Part shown: one piece after another, positions 1-8,941 of the stretch | Numbering within the stretch: the first letter of the stretch is position 1 | Layout of the letters: every line of letters starts with the position of its first letter | Origin: Paraburkholderia bannensis NBRC 103871 | Lineage (GTDB): Bacteria; Pseudomonadota; Gammaproteobacteria; Burkholderiales; Burkholderiaceae | NCBI RefSeq assembly: GCF_000685015.1 | Contig: NZ_BAYA01000028.1 | Location: 54,614 to 118,613, forward strand | Length of the DNA stretch: 64,000 nucleotides | Direction: 5' to 3' | The notes under the pieces: model-generated | What the model was told of the DNA's origin: nothing | Seen by the model: the letters and a program-made list of their open reading frames with translations, nothing else | The model's database searches: none | Translations under genes and position numbers: made by a program

Positions 1-2
1 TG

Positions 3-1463
3 ATGACGAGCACTTTCGGCGACGGCGATTCGCCCGATAACGGCGAGCCGTTCTGGTCGGCGCTCAAGGCCGAAAGCGCGCCGCGACTCGCTTCACTGCG
101 TTATGCGGTGCTCGCGCTGGGCGACCGCAACTACGACCAGTTCTGTGGCCACGGGCGCAATCTCGACGCGCGCCTCGAAGCGCTGGGCGCGCAGCGTCTG
201 TTGCCGCGCGTCGATTGCGACACCGAATTCCAGGGCACCGCTGACGCGTGGCTGGAACGCGTCACGCTGCGCATCAAGGAAGAAGATGCGGCGCTGCACG
301 CCGTGCCTGCGGGCGGCGCGATCCCCGAAGTGCTGCCTGGCTGCGCGCCGACCAAGGCGCGGCCAGGCGCATCGCGCCTCGTCGAAAACGTGCGCCTGAA
401 CATGCAGGGCGCCACCAAGGACACGCGCTACTTTTCGCTGGCGACGGGCGAAGCGGGTATCGAATACGAAGCGGGCGACGCGCTCGGCGTCTGGCCGACG
501 AACTGCCCCGCGCTGGTGGACGAATTGCTGTCGCTGACGCGCCTGCACGCCGATACCCCCGTCGACGTGCCGGGTGTGGGCGACCTGCGCCTCGCCGACG
601 CCTTGAGCCATCACTACGAAATCGCGCGCCCCGGCCCCGATGCGCTTGCATTCATCGCGGCGCGCGCACGCGGCCAGGGATTGAGCGACCTGCTGCGCGA
701 CGAGCGCAAGGGCGACCTGAAAAACTGGTTGTGGGGACAACAGCTTGCCGACGTGCTGCACGAATACCCGGTCGATCTCACGGCGCGCGAACTGACGGGC
801 ATGCTCAAGCGCCTGCAGCCGCGCCTGTATTCGATTTCATCGAGCCCGAAGGCCCATGCTGGCGAAGTGCATTTGACGGTTTCGGCGGTGCGTTATCACA
901 ACGGCCGGCGCGACCGCAAAGGCGTGGCCTCCACGTTCCTCGCCGACCGCGCCCAGGCCGGCAGCGTGCCCGTGTTCGTGCAAAAGAGCACGCATTTCCG
1001 CCCGCCGCGCAGCGGCGACACGCCGATGATCATGGTCGGCCCGGGCACCGGCGTCGCGCCGTTCCGCGCGTTCCTGCATGAGCGTCGTGCGCGTGGCGAT
1101 TCGGGCCGCAACTGGCTGTTTTTCGGCGAGCAGCACGCGGCCACCGACTTCTACTATCGCGAAGAACTGGAGCAGATGCGCGGTGACGGACTGCTCAACC
1201 AGCTCGATCTTGCGTTCTCGCGCGACCAGCATGAAAAGGTCTATGTGCAAGACCGCATGCGCGAGAACGGCAAGCAACTCTGGTCGTGGCTGGAGGAGGG
1301 CGCGCACTTCTACGTGTGCGGCGACGCCAGCCGCATGGCGAAGGACGTGGACGCCGCGCTGAAGTCGGTGGTGGCGCAGCACGGCGGCCTGAGCGACGAA
1401 GCCGCCGACGAATACGTTGGCCGGATGGCGCGCGAGCGCCGTTACGTGCGCGACGTGTATTGA
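3..1463 (+). CDS. Sulfite reductase flavoprotein (CysJ-like) diflavin reductase, 5' truncated by window edge
   Basis: C-terminal 486 residues of a diflavin reductase that passes electrons from NADPH through FAD and FMN to a partner. The visible protein opens inside the flavodoxin domain (TSTFGDGDSPDN is an FMN-binding loop), so the true start lies before base 1. A connecting/FAD domain follows at about residues 125-330 with RLYSISSSP (FAD-binding RxYS), then an NADPH domain with GPGTGVAPFRAF near residue 348, and the typical family ending RRYVRDVY. In Burkholderiales this module is often the C-terminal part of a fused nitrate reductase/sulfite reductase flavoprotein; whether that is so here cannot be seen. 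It ends 21 bases from the convergent diguanylate cyclase gene. Confidence 0.85.
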   Translation: MTSTFGDGDSPDNGEPFWSALKAESAPRLASLRYAVLALGDRNYDQFCGHGRNLDARLEALGAQRLLPRVDCDTEFQGTADAWLERVTLRIKEEDAALHAVPAGGAIPEVLPGCAPTKARPGASRLVENVRLNMQGATKDTRYFSLATGEAGIEYEAGDALGVWPTNCPALVDELLSLTRLHADTPVDVPGVGDLRLADALSHHYEIARPGPDALAFIAARARGQGLSDLLRDERKGDLKNWLWGQQLADVLHEYPVDLTARELTGMLKRLQPRLYSISSSPKAHAGEVHLTVSAVRYHNGRRDRKGVASTFLADRAQAGSVPVFVQKSTHFRPPRSGDTPMIMVGPGTGVAPFRAFLHERRARGDSGRNWLFFGEQHAATDFYYREELEQMRGDGLLNQLDLAFSRDQHEKVYVQDRMRENGKQLWSWLEEGAHFYVCGDASRMAKDVDAALKSVVAQHGGLSDEAADEYVGRMARERRYVRDVY

Positions 1464-1484
1464 GTCGCGCGGCGTGGTTGCCGC

Positions 1485-2456
1485 CTAGCGCCGCTCGCTC
1501 GCCGTCGCGCGTTTTTGCTGGTACATGGCGGCGTCGGCGCGCGCGAGCAGGTCGTCCACCGTCGAAGGCTGGTCGTCGCGCGTCATGGCGCTGCCCACGC
1601 TGCTGCGCAACTGATAAGGCTTCTGCGCAGCGCGATTAAAGATTTCGAGCTGGTTGCGGATGCGTTCCATCGCACTCATTGCGCCGTGCTCGTCGGTGCT
1701 CGAAAGCAGCACGGCGAATTCGTCGCCACCCATGCGGCCAATCACGTCGCCGTCGCGCAACGCCGTGCGCAAGATCGTTGCGAACGCAACGAGCGCGCGG
1801 TCGCCTTCGGCGTGACCGTAGGTATCGTTGATCTGCTTGAATCCGTTCAGGTCGAGATAAAGCAGCGACGCGGGGCGCTGCGTGCTGGCGCACAGGCGCA
1901 CGGCCTGTTCGGCGAGCGACTTGAAGCCGCGCCGGTTGGCCAAGCCGGTAAGTTCGTCGGTGGTCGCCATCTGGGTGGCCGCGATTTCCTGCTCGGCCAT
2001 ATCGGCGAGATCGCGCAGCACGATGCGCTCTTCGTCGTCGAACAGGCGCGGGCGGCTGTCGATCACGCATAGCGTGCCAAGGCGGATGTCGCTGGTCACC
2101 GAAAGCGGGCAGCCCGCATAGAAGCGGATATTGGGCGTGCCGGTGACGAGCGGATTGTCGGCGAAGCGCACGTCGATGCTCGCATCGTTCACGAAGAACA
2201 GATCGTTGCCGAGGATCGCGTGGCCGCAGAACGAGACGTCGCGCGAGGTCTCCGAGGCGTCGAGACCGGGGTGCGACTTGAACCACTGTCGGCCCGTATC
2301 GACCAGCGTGATCGCGGCGATCGGCACGTTGAACAGCCGGCGCGCGAGACGGGTGATGCGGTCGAATCGATCCTCGGCGGGCGTGTCGAGGATCTTGAAC
2401 GAGCGCAGGACTTCCATGCGCTCGGCTTCGTTCGCGGGTACGGAAGGTCGAAGCAT
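1485..2456 (-). CDS. GAF-domain diguanylate cyclase (GGDEF)
   Basis: 323-residue soluble enzyme predicted to make cyclic di-GMP from two GTP. Residues about 20-155 form a GAF-like sensor domain (FDRITRLARRLFNVPIA, then CGHAI). Residues about 160-320 form the GGDEF domain, with an intact active-site loop GRMGGDEFAVLL. An RDGD motif lies five residues before GGDEF and matches the RxxD inhibitory I-site, so product feedback inhibition is likely. There is no EAL domain and no membrane segment. It is convergent with the flavoprotein gene and appears monocistronic. The signal sensed by the GAF domain is unknown. Confidence 0.9.
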   Translation of the reverse strand: MLRPSVPANEAERMEVLRSFKILDTPAEDRFDRITRLARRLFNVPIAAITLVDTGRQWFKSHPGLDASETSRDVSFCGHAILGNDLFFVNDASIDVRFADNPLVTGTPNIRFYAGCPLSVTSDIRLGTLCVIDSRPRLFDDEERIVLRDLADMAEQEIAATQMATTDELTGLANRRGFKSLAEQAVRLCASTQRPASLLYLDLNGFKQINDTYGHAEGDRALVAFATILRTALRDGDVIGRMGGDEFAVLLSSTDEHGAMSAMERIRNQLEIFNRAAQKPYQLRSSVGSAMTRDDQPSTVDDLLARADAAMYQQKRATASERR

Positions 2457-2588
2457 AGATGGACGAAACGATGGGTCGAAAGATGCAACCGATTCTAGCG
2501 CGAAGATTCGGTGTACGGCGGCCCGGCGTGTGAGTATAAAAATTCGTTTTGAGTGCGAGCTTTCGAATCGATTGCGTTCACACGCAAT

Positions 2589-3494
2589 TTAAAGCGATTC
2601 GCAAACGTCGAATAGCAAAGCGCGTGCCCAGCGCCGTGCGGGGTCGCGATGGGTGCGTTCGTGCCACGCGGCGGTCTTCGTGAAGCCCGGAATGGCGAGC
2701 GGCGGCGGCACGATCGCAAGGCCAGCGGCCCGTTCGGCAAGCCTGCGCGGCACGACCGCGATCAGGTCGCTATCGCGAAGAATCTGCGGCAACACCAGAA
2801 AGCTCGTGACCGAAAGCGCGACCCGGCGCTTGCGCCCGAGTTGTGCGAGTGCTTCATCGGTTACGCCTTCGAATGTGCCGCCGGAATACGACACCAGCGC
2901 ATGATCGAGCGCGCAAAAGCGCGGCAACGTGATGCGTCCGCGCACGGCAGCCGGATGATTTTCACGCATCGCGCATACATAGCGCTCGTCGAACAGACGC
3001 CGCGCATGCAGATCGGATGGCGTGCTCTCGGGCGTGATAAGTGCGATATCGACGTCGCCGCGCGCGAGTTGCGCATGAAGCGACGGATCTTGAGCGGGCA
3101 CGACGGCCACGCGTATGCCCGGCGCATCGCGGCGCAACGCTGCGAGGTAGGGCGTCACCACGGCTTGCAGCGCGTAGTCGGTCGCCGCGAGCGTGAGCGT
3201 GAAATCGGCGCGCGCGGGATCGAAAACCTGCGGCGTGAGCAGCGACTCGACTTCGCCCAGAATCTGCCTGACCGGCGCGGCCAGTTCGAGCGCGCGCATC
3301 GTGGGCGCGATGCCGCGTTGCGTGCGCACGAACAGCGGATCGTCAAAGGCTTCGCGCAAGCGCGTGAGCATCCCGCTCACAGCGGGCTGCGTGAGCGACA
3401 GGCGCTGGGCGGCGCGCGTGACGTTGCGCTCGTCGAGCAGCGCGTCCAGGGCGCGCAGCAGGTTAAGGTCGATCGTCCTGATATCAGCTGGCAT
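2589..3494 (-). CDS. LysR-family transcriptional regulator
   Basis: 301 residues with the LysR layout: an N-terminal winged helix (DLNLLRALDALLDERNVTRA, followed by a RLSLTQPAVSGML recognition helix) at residues about 8-65 and a periplasmic-binding-like effector domain at about 95-295. The effector is not predictable. It is divergent from the SRPBCC gene starting at 3634 with 139 bases between the start codons, the usual arrangement for a LysR protein controlling its neighbour, so that gene is its likely target. The short intergenic stretch is AT-richer than its surroundings, but I did not find a convincing T-N11-A palindrome. Confidence 0.88.
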   Translation of the reverse strand: MPADIRTIDLNLLRALDALLDERNVTRAAQRLSLTQPAVSGMLTRLREAFDDPLFVRTQRGIAPTMRALELAAPVRQILGEVESLLTPQVFDPARADFTLTLAATDYALQAVVTPYLAALRRDAPGIRVAVVPAQDPSLHAQLARGDVDIALITPESTPSDLHARRLFDERYVCAMRENHPAAVRGRITLPRFCALDHALVSYSGGTFEGVTDEALAQLGRKRRVALSVTSFLVLPQILRDSDLIAVVPRRLAERAAGLAIVPPPLAIPGFTKTAAWHERTHRDPARRWARALLFDVCESL

Positions 3495-3633
3495 GATGTC
3501 AAAAATAAAAATACTCGATTGGCCTTATTTCAGCATAGCGGCCATCATGATGAACGTCTAGCGAACGCGTTGCCTGCGCCGTGCGTTCGTTTCTACTCTG
3601 TTCATTATCGAATGCCCAACTCTGGAGGCAATC

Positions 3634-4152
3634 ATGCATGCAATCAACTGGCCCGACGATTATCAACCGGGCTTCACCGACAATTTCGCTTCGAACGAAG
3701 TCATCGTCGCGGGCCTGAGCGTCGCCGACGTGTGGCCGTTGCTAGCGGACACCACGGCCTGGCCGACTTACTACAGCAATGCGTCCGATATCGCGTTTCA
3801 TGACGGCACCGGGCCGGTGCTTTCGGCCGGGGCGCGGTTTCGCTTTACGACGTTCGGTTTTCCCGTCGAGGGTGAGGTCACCGAGTTCGTGCCGCCCGCA
3901 GCAGGTCAACCGGCGCGCGTGGCATGGCACGGCTGGGTCGAAGGCGACGCGCAAGGCCGCCTGGACGTGCATCACGCATGGCTGCTGGAAGACCTGTCGG
4001 GCGGCCGCGTGCGCGTGTTGACGCAGGAAACGCAGAAGGGCGCGCCGGCCGTGGAGCTGGCTAAGGCGCGGCCCAATCCGATGATCAACGGCCATCAGGA
4101 ATGGCTCGACGGTCTGGTCGAATCGGCGCGCGCGGCTCGTAAAGCGCGGTAA
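3634..4152 (+). CDS. SRPBCC-family (START/polyketide cyclase-like) protein
   Basis: 172-residue protein of the SRPBCC fold, a helix-grip barrel that binds hydrophobic ligands in a deep pocket. N-terminal strand VIVAGLSVADVWPLLADTTA and the central block GARFRFTTFGFPVEGEVTEF are typical of polyketide cyclase/dehydrase-like members. No signal peptide or membrane segment is seen. A strong GGAGG site precedes the ATG at 3634. It sits divergent from a LysR regulator and 153 bases ahead of an SDR oxidoreductase. Ligand and reaction are unknown; members range from cyclases to stress-response binding proteins. Confidence 0.75.
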   Translation: MHAINWPDDYQPGFTDNFASNEVIVAGLSVADVWPLLADTTAWPTYYSNASDIAFHDGTGPVLSAGARFRFTTFGFPVEGEVTEFVPPAAGQPARVAWHGWVEGDAQGRLDVHHAWLLEDLSGGRVRVLTQETQKGAPAVELAKARPNPMINGHQEWLDGLVESARAARKAR

Positions 4153-4305
4153 TTCGTTGTGTGCGCCAGGCCTGCGAAACCGGTCGCATCGGGCCAGGAG
4201 AAAATCGAATGCAGCGCGTGCAAAAACGTTGTGTTTGCAGTGTCGCCTGGCGCACAAAATCGACTCTTATAATCACGGCTCCTCGAATCGCAGGGAGTCG
4301 TGTTC

Positions 4306-5061
4306 ATGTTCGATCTTGCAGGAAAGGTAGCCATCGTCACCGGCGGAACCAGCGGAATTGGCTTCGGGATTGCGAAGGGATTTCTGCGAGCCGGCGCACG
4401 GGTCGCGCTCATTGGGCGTGACGAAACGCGAGGCGCGGCAGCGCTCGCTAAACTGGAAGCTGGCGACGCCGCTATTTATGTGAAGGCCGATATCTCGTCG
4501 GGCGAGCAATGCACGCTGATGGCCGCCGAAGTCGAGCAGCGCTTCGGCCACGTCGATATTCTCGTGAATAACGCGGGTATGAATATCCGCCGCCATGGTC
4601 AGGACTACGCACACGAAGAGTGGCGGCAGATCATGGATACGAACCTAAGCAGTGCGTTCTATTGCGCGCAAGCGGCCTTTCCCGCGTTTGGTCGCGCGAA
4701 GGGCGGCAAGATTCTCAATATCGGCTCGATGCTGTCGCTGTTCGGCACGACGTATGGCGCAGCGTATGCCGCGAGCAAAGGCGGCATCGTCCAGCTTGGA
4801 CGCGCGCTGGCCGTGGAATGGGCGCCGCACAACATTCAGGTCAACACGCTCTTGCCGGGCTGGATCGAAACCGAGCTGACCGCTGAGGCAAAGAAGCTGT
4901 TTCCGGATCTCGAAGCGGGGATTCTTTCGCGCACGCCCCAGGCACGCTGGGGACGTCCTGACGATCTCGCCGGAATCGCCGCCGCGCTGTGCTCCAGTGC
5001 GTGCGATTTCATCACCGGAACGGCGATTCCCGTGGACGGCGGTTATTCGGTGCAGGGATGA
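4306..5061 (+). CDS. SDR-family NAD(P)-dependent oxidoreductase
   Basis: 251-residue classical short-chain dehydrogenase. The nucleotide-binding glycine motif TGGTSGIG lies near residue 12, the NNAG motif near residue 88, and the catalytic Ser-Tyr-Lys set in GSMLSLF and YAASKGG at about residues 140-160; PVDGGYSV closes the protein. It resembles 2-deoxy-D-gluconate 3-dehydrogenase/gluconate 5-dehydrogenase-type SDRs, but the substrate cannot be fixed. The ATG at 4306 is chosen because GGGAG sits 8 bases before it; an in-frame GTG at 4300 is the alternative. Confidence 0.85.
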   Translation: MFDLAGKVAIVTGGTSGIGFGIAKGFLRAGARVALIGRDETRGAAALAKLEAGDAAIYVKADISSGEQCTLMAAEVEQRFGHVDILVNNAGMNIRRHGQDYAHEEWRQIMDTNLSSAFYCAQAAFPAFGRAKGGKILNIGSMLSLFGTTYGAAYAASKGGIVQLGRALAVEWAPHNIQVNTLLPGWIETELTAEAKKLFPDLEAGILSRTPQARWGRPDDLAGIAAALCSSACDFITGTAIPVDGGYSVQG

Positions 5062-5082
5062 AGTTTCAGTAGGGAACGTTGC

Positions 5083-5116
5083 AAAAAAAATCGAGCCTCC
5101 CAAGGGAGGCTCGATT
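5083..5116 (-). terminator. Rho-independent terminator of icd
   Basis: A perfect 13-base inverted repeat (5089-5101 with 5104-5116, sequence AATCGAGCCTCCC and its complement). On the minus strand it is followed by a run of T opposite the A tract at 5083-5090. It lies about 70 bases after the icd stop codon and also separates icd from the convergent SDR gene. Confidence 0.85.
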
Positions 5117-5187
5117 CATTTGCGGAGCCGTTTTGGAGCCGCTTCCCCGCTTGTTGCACGGGGGCGGCTTCCATCAACAACTTCGAC

Positions 5188-7431
5188 TTACTTCGCAGCA
5201 GCTTGCAGCGCAGCGTTGAAGGTTGCGCTCGGGCGCATCACTTCAGCGAGCTTCGCGAAGTCCGGCTTGTAGTAGCCGCCGATGTCGACCGGCTTGCCCT
5301 GGACTGCAGCCAGCTCAGCAACGATCTTCTGCTCGTTTTCGGCCAGCGCCTTGGCGAGCGGTGCGAAGTGAGCCGACAGTTCCGCGTCGTCCTTCTGCGC
5401 GGCCAGCTCTTGTGCCCAGTACATCGACAGATAGAACTGGCTGCCACGGTTGTCCAGCTCGCCGGTCTTCGGCGACGGGCCCTTGTTGTTGTCGAGCAGC
5501 TTGCCGGTTGCGGCGTCGAGCGTCTTCGCGAGCAGCTTGGCGCGCGCGTTGTTCGTCTTGATGCCGAGGTCTTCCAGCGACACAGCCAGCGCGAGGAATT
5601 CGCCAAGCGAGTCCCAGCGCAGGTGGTCTTCCTGAACCAGCTGCTGCACGTGCTTCGGAGCCGAGCCGCCTGCGCCCGTTTCGTACATGCCGCCACCGGC
5701 CATCAGCGGAACGATCGAGAGCATCTTCGCCGACGTGCCCAGTTCCATGATCGGGAACAGGTCGGTCAGGTAGTCGCGCAGGATGTTGCCGGTGACCGAG
5801 ATCGTGTCCAGGCCGCGGATCACGCGCTCAAGCGTGTAACGCATCGCGCGCACTTGCGACATGATCTGGATGTCCAGGCCGGTCAGGTCGTAATCCTTCA
5901 GGTACTCTTCGACCTTCTTGATCACTTCGTTTTCGTGCGGACGGTACGGGTCGAGCCAGAACACGGCCGGCGTGTTCGAGTTCTTCGCGCGCGTGACGGC
6001 CAGCTTGACCCAGTCGCGGATCGGTGCGTCCTTCACGAGGCACATACGCCAGATGTCGCCTTGCTCGACTTCCTGCGTGAGCGCGTCCAGCACTTCGTTG
6101 GTTGCGTTGTCAACGATGCGGGCCGTGCCGTCTTGCGGGATTTCAAAGGTCTTGTCGTGCGAACCGTACTCTTCAGCCTTCTGCGCCATCAGGCCGACGT
6201 TCGGCACCGTGCCCATGGTCTTCGGGTCGAATGCGCCGTTGGTCTTGCAGAAGTTGATGATTTCCTGGTAGATGCGCGCGAACGTGCTTTCCGGAATCAG
6301 GCACTTCGTGTCGGCCGGGCGGCCGTCGGCGCCCCACATCTTGCCGCCTGCGCGGATCATCGCGGGCATCGATGCGTCGACGATCACGTCGTTCGGTGCG
6401 TGCAGGTTCGAGATACCCTTGGCCGAATCGACCATCGCCAGCGCCGGACGGTGCTCGTGGCATGCGTGCATGTCACGGATCACTTCTTCGCGCTGCGATT
6501 CCGGCAGCGTTTCGATCTTCGTGTACAGGTCGACGAGGCCGTTGTTGACGTTCACGCCCAGTTGTTCGAACAGCTTGGCGTGCTTCGCGAACGCGTCCTT
6601 GTAGAACGTGCGCACAGCGTGGCCGAACACGATCGGGTGCGAAACCTTCATCATGGTCGCCTTGACGTGCAGCGACAGCATGACGCCGGTCTTGCGCGCG
6701 TCTTCCATTTCGGCTTCGTAGAAAGCGAGCAGATGCTTCTTGCTCATGAACATGCTGTCCACGATTTCGCCGGCCTGCAGCGTGACCTTCGGCTTGAGGA
6801 CGATGGTCTCGCCGCTCTTCGTCACGAGTTCCATGCGCACTTCGCGCGCCTTGTCATTCGTGATCGACTTTTCGCCGTGATAGAAGTCGCCGTGCTTCAT
6901 GTGCGCGACGTGGGTGCGCGAAGCCATGCTCCACTCGCCCATGCTGTGCGGGTGCTTCTTCGCGTAGTTCTTGACGGCCAGCGGCGCGCGGCGATCCGAA
7001 TTGCCTTCGCGCAGGACGGGGTTCACCGCCGAGCCGAGGCACTTCGAATAACGCTTCTGGATAGCCTTTTCTTCGTCGGTCTTCGGATCTTCCGGGAAGT
7101 CGGGGATCTTGTAGCCCTTGCCCTGGAGTTCCTTGATGGCTGCGACGAGCTGCGGCACCGATGCGCTGATGTTCGGCAGCTTGATGATGTTCGTTTCCGG
7201 CAGCTGCGTGAGACGACCCAGTTCAGCCAGGTTGTCCGGCACGCGCTGTTCTTCCGTCAGGAATTCGGGGAATTCACCGAGGATACGGCCTGCCACGGAG
7301 ATATCGCTGGTCTCGACGTTCACGCCGGCCGGCGCAGCGAAGGTTCGGATGATCGGCAGAAACGCGCTGGTGGCAAGCAGCGGCGCTTCATCGGTCAGGG
7401 TATAGATGATGGTGGGTTGCTGGGTACTCAT
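5188..7431 (-). CDS. icd: NADP-dependent isocitrate dehydrogenase, monomeric type
   Basis: 747-residue monomeric isocitrate dehydrogenase, the large form (about 740 residues) unrelated in size to the 45-kDa dimeric enzyme. It oxidises isocitrate to 2-oxoglutarate and CO2 in the TCA cycle with NADP and Mg/Mn. Family signatures run along the whole length: MSTQQPTIIYTLTDEAP at the start, RGNSDRRAP-type region near residue 130, HVKATMMKVSHPIVFGHAV near residue 255, and LGTSAKMLSIVPLMAGGGMYETGAGGSAPKH near residues 575-600. The start is the ATG at 7431; a longer frame to 7497 lacks conserved sequence. It is monocistronic with its own terminator. Confidence 0.96.
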   Translation of the reverse strand: MSTQQPTIIYTLTDEAPLLATSAFLPIIRTFAAPAGVNVETSDISVAGRILGEFPEFLTEEQRVPDNLAELGRLTQLPETNIIKLPNISASVPQLVAAIKELQGKGYKIPDFPEDPKTDEEKAIQKRYSKCLGSAVNPVLREGNSDRRAPLAVKNYAKKHPHSMGEWSMASRTHVAHMKHGDFYHGEKSITNDKAREVRMELVTKSGETIVLKPKVTLQAGEIVDSMFMSKKHLLAFYEAEMEDARKTGVMLSLHVKATMMKVSHPIVFGHAVRTFYKDAFAKHAKLFEQLGVNVNNGLVDLYTKIETLPESQREEVIRDMHACHEHRPALAMVDSAKGISNLHAPNDVIVDASMPAMIRAGGKMWGADGRPADTKCLIPESTFARIYQEIINFCKTNGAFDPKTMGTVPNVGLMAQKAEEYGSHDKTFEIPQDGTARIVDNATNEVLDALTQEVEQGDIWRMCLVKDAPIRDWVKLAVTRAKNSNTPAVFWLDPYRPHENEVIKKVEEYLKDYDLTGLDIQIMSQVRAMRYTLERVIRGLDTISVTGNILRDYLTDLFPIMELGTSAKMLSIVPLMAGGGMYETGAGGSAPKHVQQLVQEDHLRWDSLGEFLALAVSLEDLGIKTNNARAKLLAKTLDAATGKLLDNNKGPSPKTGELDNRGSQFYLSMYWAQELAAQKDDAELSAHFAPLAKALAENEQKIVAELAAVQGKPVDIGGYYKPDFAKLAEVMRPSATFNAALQAAAK

Positions 7432-8056
7432 CGGCTTCTTGGCGGGATCGTTAAACGAGGTGGTAACACCACCGGCTGCGCGCAGTCGGCGAAACACCTG
7501 GATTTTGCCTCAATTTCCGCCGGGCCGGGGCGGAGATCGACATGTATTTCATATTGTGGAATTGCGTTGCGCAATGAAGTTTGGCGGAGAAATTGGCGTG
7601 ATGGCCACCAACGCCAGGCCGTGCGCTGAAAACGTTACCGCGCCAAAGCCCTGTTACATAAAGACTTTCACGCCGAAACGGTTAATCTGGCCCCGTGGCG
7701 AAAGTTTTAAGTTTCGTACCCTTCATTCTTTGTCAAGTTGGTGAAGACCCTTGCTCGATGAGGGGGCAATCGGCCACTCTTATAGAAGAATTTATTGCCG
7801 GAGGCCCTCGTTTGGCGCGCTCAATTCCTGGTCGTTTAGTGGGGTATTGGTCGCCGCCAGGCGCATGGGGCAGAGGCAAATTTGACCGCGCCGGAGACGG
7901 TGGCCGCCGTCGTCGTCGCGAGAATGCGGCGCGAATACAGTTCGACGACTCCAAATTGGCTTTGCCTGTAATCTGACGCGGCTTGTTTCAACGCGTCGTG
8001 CAGCGCCGCACTATGTGGGCGAATCTAAACACCGTTCAAATTGAGTGAGGGTTAAC
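7432..8056. other. Intergenic region with no recognised gene
   Basis: About 625 bases between icd and the divergent alpha/beta hydrolase. It should hold both promoters. Short open frames (for example 7695-7976 +) show no ribosome binding site or family resemblance, and I see no RNA gene or repeat. Confidence 0.6.
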
Positions 8057-8893
8057 ATGCCATTCGTCACAACGAAAGATAACGTAGAGATTTTCTACAA
8101 GGACTGGGGCCCCAGAGACGCGCAGCCCATCGTGTTCCATCACGGCTGGCCTTTGTCGTCGGATGATTGGGACGCGCAGATGCTGTTCTTTGTCCAGAAG
8201 GGATATCGCGTTGTGGCACACGACCGTCGCGGACACGGGCGTTCATCGCAGGTCTCGGAAGGTCACGACATGGATCACTACGCGGCCGATGCATTCGCGG
8301 TGGTCGAAGCGCTCAATCTGAAGAATGCGATTCATATCGGGCATTCGACAGGCGGCGGCGAGGTCGCCCGCTATGTCGCAAAGCACGGTGAACCGTCTGG
8401 CCGCGTCGCGAAGGCCGTGCTGGTCAGCGCCGTGCCGCCGTTGATGCTGAAAACCGCTGCGAACCCGGAAGGCTTGCCCGCCGACGTATTCGACGGCCTG
8501 CGCGCTGCATTGGCGGCAAATCGCGCGCAGTTTTTCCTGGACTTGCCTGCGGGCCCCTTCTACGGATTCAACCGCGAAGGCGCGACGGTGCATCAGGGCG
8601 TGATCCAGAACTGGTGGCGCCAGGGCATGATGGGCAGCACGAAGGCGCACTATGAAGGCATCAAGGCCTTCTCCGAGACCGACCAGACCGAAGACTTGAA
8701 GTCGATTACGGTGCCGACGCTCGTCCTGCACGGCGAAGACGATCAGATTGTTCCCATCGCCGACGCGGCCTTGAAGTCCATCAAGCTTCTCAAGAACGGT
8801 CAGCTGAAGACGTATCCGGGCTTCTCGCACGGCATGCTGACGGTCAATGCAGACGTCGTGAACGCCGATCTGCTCGCATTCGTTCAGTCTTGA
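8057..8893 (+). CDS. Alpha/beta hydrolase, non-heme chloroperoxidase/esterase family
   Basis: 278-residue cytoplasmic alpha/beta-fold hydrolase. The nucleophile elbow GHSTGGGE is near residue 98, the acid is probably in GEDDQIVP near residue 229, and the histidine is in GFSHGM near residue 258. Oxyanion-region motif HHGWPLSSDDW near residue 28 is typical of the cofactor-free haloperoxidase/aryl esterase group, enzymes that usually act as esterases or perhydrolases. The ATG at 8057 follows GTGAGGG; a GTG at 8045 would add four residues. Monocistronic, with an 11-bp hairpin just after the stop. Confidence 0.88.
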   Translation: MPFVTTKDNVEIFYKDWGPRDAQPIVFHHGWPLSSDDWDAQMLFFVQKGYRVVAHDRRGHGRSSQVSEGHDMDHYAADAFAVVEALNLKNAIHIGHSTGGGEVARYVAKHGEPSGRVAKAVLVSAVPPLMLKTAANPEGLPADVFDGLRAALAANRAQFFLDLPAGPFYGFNREGATVHQGVIQNWWRQGMMGSTKAHYEGIKAFSETDQTEDLKSITVPTLVLHGEDDQIVPIADAALKSIKLLKNGQLKTYPGFSHGMLTVNADVVNADLLAFVQS

Positions 8894-8897
8894 TGTG

Positions 8898-8929
8898 AAA
8901 CGGCGCAGGTCAATCGACCTGCGCCGTAT
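8898..8929. terminator. Bidirectional hairpin terminator
   Basis: A perfect 11-base inverted repeat (8901-8911 CGGCGCAGGTC with 8916-8926) around the loop AATC, with AAA before and TATT after it. It sits between the stop codons of the convergent hydrolase and GH3 genes and could serve both. Confidence 0.65.
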
Positions 8930-8941
8930 TGCCCAATTCCC

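Noticed and set aside
5203..7629. 808-residue open frame on the plus strand across icd
   Set aside because: It is antisense to monomeric isocitrate dehydrogenase, rich in Arg, His and Val as expected of a shadow frame in GC-rich DNA, and has no family resemblance.
7695..7976. 93-residue frame in the icd/hydrolase gap
   Set aside because: No ribosome binding site, low-complexity Arg-rich middle and no recognisable family.
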